Of a DNA stretch of 64,000 bases, positions 59,492 to 64,000 are shown one piece after another. Within the stretch, counting starts at the first letter, position 1; the number at the start of each line of letters is the position of its first letter. The notes below the pieces were generated by a model. That model ran no database searches and was not told where the DNA came from. It saw nothing but the letters and a program-made list of their open reading frames with translations. The stretch is from NCBI RefSeq assembly GCF_016863295.1, contig NZ_BOOP01000021.1:124001-188000 (forward strand), in the 5' to 3' direction. The position numbers were made by a program, and so were the translations under genes. The DNA comes from Planotetraspora phitsanulokensis. GTDB lineage: Bacteria > Actinomycetota > Actinomycetes > Streptosporangiales > Streptosporangiaceae.

Positions 59492-60327
59492 GCCGCTCCG
59501 CCGTCCTGGTGGATGCCGACTGGGTCGAGGCCAACCTCGACACGCCGGGTGTCGTGCTCGTCGAGGTCGACGAGGACACCAGCGCCTACGCCAAGGGCCA
59601 CATCCGTGGCGCCGTGAAGATCGACTGGCGTCAGGACCTGCAGGACCCGGTCCGCCGCGACTTCGTCGACAAGGCGGGCTTCGAGGCCCTGCTGTCGGCC
59701 CGTGGCATCGCCAACGACGACACCGTCGTCCTCTACGGTGGCAACAACAACTGGTTCGCCGCCTACGCGTACTGGTACTTCAAGCTCTACGGCCACGAGA
59801 ACGTCAAGCTGCTCGACGGTGGCCGCAAGAAGTGGGAGCTCGACTCCCGCGAGCTGGTCGAGGACGTGGCGCCCCGTTCCGCCACCACCTACACCGCCTC
59901 GGAGCAGGACCTGTCGATCCGCGCCTTCCGCGACGACGTCGTCGCCGCGATCGGCAAGCAGAACCTGGTCGACGTCCGCTCGCCCGACGAGTTCACCGGC
60001 AAGCTGCTCGCCCCGGCCCACCTTCCGCAGGAGCAGGCGCAGCGCGCGGGCCACGTGCCCACCGCCCGCAACATCCCGTGGTCGAAGGCGGCCAACGACG
60101 ACGGCACCTTCCGCTCCGACGACGAGCTGAAGGACCTCTACGCGGGTGAGGGTGTCGACTTCGGCAAGGACACCATCGCCTACTGCCGCATCGGGGAGCG
60201 CTCGGCGCACTCGTGGTTCGTGCTGCACGAGATCCTCGACCAGGCGAACGTCAAGAACTACGACGGCTCGTGGACCGAGTACGGCTCGCTCGTGGGCGTG
60301 CCGATCGAGTTGGGGGAGGCCCGCTGA
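59488..60327 (+). CDS. thiosulfate sulfurtransferase (CysA2/SseA-like)
   Basis: 279 residues, two rhodanese domains. The first (about 5-125) is inactive. The second (about 150-279) holds the active Cys233 in AYCRIGERSAHSW, with the CRIGERS loop typical of this actinobacterial group (CysA2/CysA3 of M. tuberculosis). It moves sulfane sulfur from thiosulfate to thiol acceptors. Overlaps DUF4395 upstream and DUF1416 downstream (TGATG), giving a tightly coupled operon. Confidence 0.93.
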   Translation: MSRSAVLVDADWVEANLDTPGVVLVEVDEDTSAYAKGHIRGAVKIDWRQDLQDPVRRDFVDKAGFEALLSARGIANDDTVVLYGGNNNWFAAYAYWYFKLYGHENVKLLDGGRKKWELDSRELVEDVAPRSATTYTASEQDLSIRAFRDDVVAAIGKQNLVDVRSPDEFTGKLLAPAHLPQEQAQRAGHVPTARNIPWSKAANDDGTFRSDDELKDLYAGEGVDFGKDTIAYCRIGERSAHSWFVLHEILDQANVKNYDGSWTEYGSLVGVPIELGEAR

Positions 60328-60632
60328 TGTCCGTACAAGCTCAAGGATGCGCAGCTCCGGAGCAGACCGTCGCGCTGCCGGCAGGCATCGACCTGTCCAC
60401 GCAGGCCGTGATCCAGGGCGTCGTCTCCGGCGCCGGTACCGCCTACGCGCGGCTGCTCGACCACTCCGGTGAGTTCACCGGTGAGGTCGTCGTCTCCGAC
60501 GAGGGTGTCTTCCGTTTCTTCGCGGCCCCCGGCCAGTGGACCGTCCGCATCATCGCGGGCGGAGGCGTCACGAAGGACGTCTCGGTCGAGGCCAAGATCG
60601 GCGAGGTCTCCCAGCTCGCCGTCGCCGTCTGA
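60327..60632 (+). CDS. sseC: DUF1416 protein (SseC-like)
   Basis: 101 residues, opening MSVQAQGCAAPEQTVALPAG. Beta-rich, like a transthyretin/Cna-B type sheet: IDLSTQAVIQGVVSGAGTAY, FTGEVVVSDEGVFRFFAAPG. M. tuberculosis has the same gene (sseC2) after cysA2. One Cys at 8 near the N-terminus. Role in sulfur metabolism is suggested by linkage only. A strong terminator follows. Confidence 0.88.
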   Translation: MSVQAQGCAAPEQTVALPAGIDLSTQAVIQGVVSGAGTAYARLLDHSGEFTGEVVVSDEGVFRFFAAPGQWTVRIIAGGGVTKDVSVEAKIGEVSQLAVAV

Positions 60633-60649
60633 CCCTCGCGTCACCGCAG

Positions 60650-60676
60650 GGCCGGCACTCTCCTCGAGTGCCGGCC
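60650..60676 (+). terminator. terminator of the sulfur operon
   Basis: GGCCGGCACTC (60650-60660) with its exact complement (60666-60676), 5-base loop, then TTTC. Confidence 0.85.
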
Positions 60677-60756
60677 TTTCGCATTCTCGGCGGCGCCACT
60701 CCCGTGACGGTCTCCCCGCTGCGGCAGGGTGCTCAGCGCCGATCGAACCCGATAGC

Positions 60757-62064
60757 ATGCGGCAGATGTCCGGAACGTCCGCGCCCCCTGTCCCGGCCCA
60801 GGCTGCCGCCGCCCCCAAGGCGACCTGGACACTGTCGCCATACGCACTCCCGCTGCACACGCTGCGCATCGCGGCGAGTTGCGCTCTGCCGCTGATCATC
60901 TGGTTCTCGGCCGGGCGGCTCGTACGGTGGGCGTTGCTGCTGTTGGCGGCGACCCTCTCGCACGGTTCGTGGTACCAGGTGCGCCTGGTCGTCGTCGTGT
61001 TCCTGTTCACACTCGTTGTGATGACGTCGCTCGCCACGACGGTGGGCATGCTGTACGTGATCCGGGGCGCGCTGATGGAGACCCGGGCGCGCAGGACGGG
61101 TGACGAGGCCAAGGAAGGCCTGTTCGGAGCTCTCAACCGGACCGCACTGGTCTTCTCGGGCATCTACATGACCTGGAGCTTCATCGACCAGGACGTCCGC
61201 GATTTCATGAACATCGACCTCTTTCGCAAGCCGGACGCGTTCGCGGTCGACGCCTTCGCCGGTCAGGACAGCGGGGTGATGGCAGGCCTGGTCAATCTCG
61301 ATTTCAAGGTCTCCGTCGCCGCGGCCGTGGTGGCGTACCTGCTGAAGACGCTGTTCGGCCGGCGGCACGAGGCGGGACAGGGCAGGTTCTCGGGGATCAT
61401 GGCGACCTTCGGGGAGCTCGCGTTCGTCTTCTACGGGCTCAACGCCGTCTGGACGCTGGGGGGTGCCCGCTCCGCCTGGATAGGCGACCGGGCCGTCGTC
61501 GCGGGCGGCGAGAAGCTGTGGGGGGACGCGCAGGCGGCCATTCCCGGGTGGGAATGGTTCTGGTCGGACGTCTGGCCTCATGTGATCTCCGGACTCGCCC
61601 TTCCCCTGGCGTGGCTCACCGTCGGCATCCTCGTCTACGGGGCCTACGCGGAGGACACGCAGACCACGATCAGGGGCACGCCTCTCGAGACGGCGGCCGC
61701 CCGGCTGCAGGACACCCACAGCCTGACCCGGCGTGCCCTCTCCAAGCTGACGGCGGGATGGACCGAGCGCTGGATCCCCCTGCTCAACTCCCTCCGGCTG
61801 ACGGTGAGAGGAGGGGCCCCGCTCTTCGGCCTGTTCGCGCTCTGCTACGTCGGTCTGCAAATCGGCGGCGACTACCTCGGCAGGGCGGGGCAGTACCTGC
61901 TGGCCAGTGACGAGCCGTACTTCTACTTCGTGACAGACGTTCCGGTGTTCTTCGTCGCCGAACTGCTGGTCACGACCCTGACCATGTGCCTCATCGCCGC
62001 CACCTTCGACCTGGCCGCCACCCGTGACCGGCTTCGCCGTCCGCGGGTCAGCGGACGAACCTGA
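60757..62064 (+). CDS. polytopic membrane protein, unknown
   Basis: About 435 residues from ATG 60757, or ATG 60766. Pro/Ala-rich N-terminus, then seven to eight membrane segments (for example RIAASCALPLIIWFSAGRLV, LVVVVFLFTLVVMTSLATTV, VFFVAELLVTTLTMCLIAAT). Two large extracytoplasmic loops carry many Trp. I do not recognise the family. GATAGC just before the first ATG could be a -10 for a leaderless message. Its end overlaps the convergent next gene by 17 bases; the two following genes also encode membrane proteins. Confidence 0.75.
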   Translation: MRQMSGTSAPPVPAQAAAAPKATWTLSPYALPLHTLRIAASCALPLIIWFSAGRLVRWALLLLAATLSHGSWYQVRLVVVVFLFTLVVMTSLATTVGMLYVIRGALMETRARRTGDEAKEGLFGALNRTALVFSGIYMTWSFIDQDVRDFMNIDLFRKPDAFAVDAFAGQDSGVMAGLVNLDFKVSVAAAVVAYLLKTLFGRRHEAGQGRFSGIMATFGELAFVFYGLNAVWTLGGARSAWIGDRAVVAGGEKLWGDAQAAIPGWEWFWSDVWPHVISGLALPLAWLTVGILVYGAYAEDTQTTIRGTPLETAAARLQDTHSLTRRALSKLTAGWTERWIPLLNSLRLTVRGGAPLFGLFALCYVGLQIGGDYLGRAGQYLLASDEPYFYFVTDVPVFFVAELLVTTLTMCLIAATFDLAATRDRLRRPRVSGRT

Positions 62065-62935
62065 GCACCTGGTCGCTCTTCTCCTCGGTCGTGACCGACT
62101 CCTTCATCATGTCGGCCACCGACTGGCCGGGCACGTCGCGGGAGATGCTGGGCCGCAACAGGACCTCGACCTGGCCGGCGACCGACGGCGGCACCACACC
62201 CATCAGGTCGATCTGGTACGGCGTGCCGATCTTGTTCGCTTGGGGCTCGTTCGGTGTGGTCTCGTTGACGACCTCGGCGAGCCAGAGACGGCCTGACTTG
62301 TCCGTCAGCCGTACTTCGGGCGGGTAGTGCCGGATGGTCCCCTCCTCGTCCAGAGCCGTCCTCGTCACCACGACCTTCATCCACTGGCGCGAAGCGTCCG
62401 GCTTCGCACTCGGGACCGGATCGGGGATGGGTGCCAGACTGACCTTCCACGACACGTGTTGCCAGGTCGCGGCTTGGCCGGGCTTGACGATGTGGATGTG
62501 GTCGCTCGGCCGGCCGTACTGATAGACCCCGTAGGCGAACCAGCCGGGAAGGGCGACGGCGGCCACCACCGAGAGGAACGCGCCGGATCCCAACAGCGCA
62601 CGGCGTTTGCCGCGCGACATCGACGTGCGCGGGGGAGGAGCGGGCGCGGCCGCCTGAGAGGGCCGCCGGTAGTGGGCCGGCAGTTCGACGCGGGTGCCCG
62701 GGACGGCGGGGAAGGGCACCGTCATGGTGTGCTCCTCCTCCGACGGAGCCGGCCAGACCCGCAGGTCCCCGACAGGCCGGAGCGTTCCCGGAATGGGGAT
62801 CGAGGGAGGCTGGGGCGGCGGGCCCGTGTAGGTGATGTCCATGTCCGCAGGCTGGTCCAGCGGAGGGGCGAACCAGTCCCGGGAGTCCGGAGAGCCGGGG
62901 CCCGGCCGGCCTCCGCCCGTAGGCGTCTCGCTCAC
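62048..62935 (-). CDS. single-pass membrane protein, unknown
   Basis: 295 residues. Residues 1-110 are Pro-rich and cytosolic (DITYTGPPPQPPSIPIPGTL). One membrane segment at about 114-135 (LLGSGAFLSVVAAVALPGWF), then an extracytoplasmic domain with beta character (KVSLAPIPDPVPS, VRLTDKSGRLWLAEVVNETT). No family recognised. Third gene, in transcription order, of a minus-strand row with 62991-63662 and the partial gene at the window edge. Confidence 0.75.
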   Translation of the reverse strand: MSETPTGGGRPGPGSPDSRDWFAPPLDQPADMDITYTGPPPQPPSIPIPGTLRPVGDLRVWPAPSEEEHTMTVPFPAVPGTRVELPAHYRRPSQAAAPAPPPRTSMSRGKRRALLGSGAFLSVVAAVALPGWFAYGVYQYGRPSDHIHIVKPGQAATWQHVSWKVSLAPIPDPVPSAKPDASRQWMKVVVTRTALDEEGTIRHYPPEVRLTDKSGRLWLAEVVNETTPNEPQANKIGTPYQIDLMGVVPPSVAGQVEVLLRPSISRDVPGQSVADMMKESVTTEEKSDQVLRFVR

Positions 62936-62990
62936 GTCAGAACCTCGCTCAGGGACGTCTGTCTGTCGGGTGCGTTCCGGTTCCGTCGGC

Positions 62991-63662
62991 TCATGGGGTC
63001 TTGTTCACCAATGAGACGTAGGCCGGGGTATGTGAGATCAGCTTGGCCGCGGCACTGGGGGTGAGCCCCAAGTCGATCTCCGCTTCGGGAGTCGAGGTGT
63101 CCACGGGGATCGCGCCGGCGGACGGGGCGAAGACGAAACGGGCTCCCGCCACGGCATTCTTCGGCACTTCGTAGGCGAGGACGCCGCTGGACCACAATCC
63201 CGGTTGGAATCGCTTGCTCAAGAGGGTGAGACTCTGGTCGACCCTGTCGGTGGGGTTGTAGCGCCGGCCGTCCGCGGCGAGCAGAACGGGCGGGCTGGAC
63301 ACGCTCAGATCCATGGGCCGGCGAACGGTGGTCGCTGAGACGTTCACGAGAAGGAACAGGTAGGCGGCCTTCACCTTGAGCGTCTGGCCGCTGAAGTTCT
63401 TGGTGTCCACCGCCAGGGCGGATGACACCGAGGTCACCTTGACGCTGTAACGGTTCGTCTCCACCACCTGGCCGATCCTGCCCGTGGTGGTGAGGAAGGA
63501 GACGCGCTCCTCGTACGGCATGGCGTTCGTCTGCGCCCAGACCGCCGCCGCCGCCAGAGCGATCCCGGCCGCGATTCCCGTGATACGCCTAACGATGCTC
63601 CCGTGGACCTGCGGCCTTGGCGCGGGCCGCGGCGCGCTCGCCGGTCCTGCCACCGCCATCAC
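62991..63662 (-). CDS. single-pass membrane or secreted protein, unknown
   Basis: 223 residues. One membrane segment at about 27-43 (ITGIAAGIALAAAAVWA), the rest extracytoplasmic and beta-rich (VSFLTTTGRIGQVVETNRYS, YLFLLVNVSATT, PPVLLAADGRRYNPTDRVDQ), which resembles DUF4352-like immunoprotective folds, but this is tentative. It overlaps the upstream gene by 4 bases (ATGA), so the genes are coupled. Probably works with its neighbours at the envelope. Confidence 0.75.
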   Translation of the reverse strand: MMAVAGPASAPRPAPRPQVHGSIVRRITGIAAGIALAAAAVWAQTNAMPYEERVSFLTTTGRIGQVVETNRYSVKVTSVSSALAVDTKNFSGQTLKVKAAYLFLLVNVSATTVRRPMDLSVSSPPVLLAADGRRYNPTDRVDQSLTLLSKRFQPGLWSSGVLAYEVPKNAVAGARFVFAPSAGAIPVDTSTPEAEIDLGLTPSAAAKLISHTPAYVSLVNKTP

Positions 63663-64000
63663 CCGCGCTCCTGCGTGACGGGCAGGGTGACCTCCGCGGC
63701 CACGGTCGGGACGAACGTGTCGCCGTCGTCGTCGCCGACGAGTTGCCAGTAATGCGCCTGGTCCCGAATTCCGAGTTGTTCGTAGACGAACCGGCCCACG
63801 TCCACGGTCACCGTCGAGGGTGCGGTGGCCGCGGGGTCGAGCTCGTACTTCAGCACCACGTTCTTCATCAGGTCGGGCAGGAGTTGCTTGCTCTCCATGC
63901 CGAAGCTCATGACGCTGATGTCAGGGCCGTACTTGGTCTTGGGCTCGGGTCGCACGCGCAGGATGGAACCGGCGAAGCTGAAGGGAATCTGCATGACTTT
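63659..64000 (-). CDS. partial membrane/envelope protein, 3' part
   Basis: The frame runs off the window edge. The last 113 codons include LLPDLMKNVVLKYELDPAAT, VDVGRFVYEQLGIRDQAHYW and QLVGDDDGDTFVPTVAAEVT. An ATG at 63994 is present but has no ribosome site and the text reads like the interior of a larger protein, so the gene probably begins outside. Family not recognised. Coupled to the next gene by overlap. Confidence 0.6.
   Translation of the reverse strand, partial: KVMQIPFSFAGSILRVRPEPKTKYGPDISVMSFGMESKQLLPDLMKNVVLKYELDPAATAPSTVTVDVGRFVYEQLGIRDQAHYWQLVGDDDGDTFVPTVAAEVTLPVTQERG

Noticed and set aside
1-64000. Biosynthetic gene cluster for a natural product
   Set aside because: No polyketide synthase, non-ribosomal peptide synthetase, terpene or RiPP core enzymes; the oxidoreductases and hydrolases are scattered in separate units.

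Overview
The window is from a high-GC actinomycete. mshD (mycothiol synthesis), the orphan OmpR-type nitrogen regulator glnR, an LmeA-like DUF2993 lipoprotein-type protein and a cysA2/sseC-type sulfurtransferase block point to the phylum, and the many DUF families shared with Streptomyces and Streptosporangiales favour a Streptosporangium/Nonomuraea/Microbispora-like genome. This placement is inferred from gene content only.

Layout. Positions 1 to about 47,250 form an accessory region of single genes and small operons: regulators, hydrolases, VOC proteins, phosphotransferases, a beta-lactamase-fold hydrolase, a blasticidin-S-deaminase-like enzyme, an HxlR-controlled pair of imine-reductase-like genes, and two ECF sigma systems. 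Many broken gene ends lie between them. Positions 47,430 to 64,000 look like stable chromosome: dcd, a phosphate transporter with its PhoU-like partner, mshD, a secreted 5'-nucleotidase, a secreted vanadium-haloperoxidase-like protein, glnR, a MoaD-like protein, lmeA, an ECF sigma/anti-sigma pair, a thioredoxin, and a cysteine-leader/DUF4395/sulfurtransferase/DUF1416 operon. From memory, the mshD-glnR-lmeA-thioredoxin-sulfurtransferase-DUF1416 neighbourhood resembles the Mycobacterium tuberculosis Rv0814c-Rv0819 region.

The boundary is an intact tRNA-Gly(CCC) gene at 47,183-47,253 (minus strand). Beside it sits an element remnant with a full-length tyrosine integrase, an excisionase and the 3' end of a replication initiator. 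The same 43-bp 3' portion of the tRNA recurs six more times between 36.9 and 44.6 kb, nearly always just after an integrase 3' fragment and a conserved terminator hairpin. More decayed copies of integrase, terminator or tRNA sequence appear at about 2.1, 5.8, 10.3, 13.5, 27.1, 28.9, 29.7 and 34.6 kb. The simplest reading is repeated insertion of related elements at one tRNA gene, each leaving a little cargo and an integrase stump. A tRNA-Tyr 3' half joined to an IS256-family relic (38.4-38.8 kb) shows that at least one piece came from an element with another target.

The local circuits best supported by sequence are: a palindromic operator in front of the HxlR/imine-reductase operon; nested palindromes in front of an alpha/beta hydrolase-TetR operon; tandem 20-bp repeats in front of a PhyH-AraC operon; an ECF42-type sigma factor with its DGPF partner behind a TGTCGA-type promoter; and a leaderless cysteine-containing small ORF in front of the sulfur operon.
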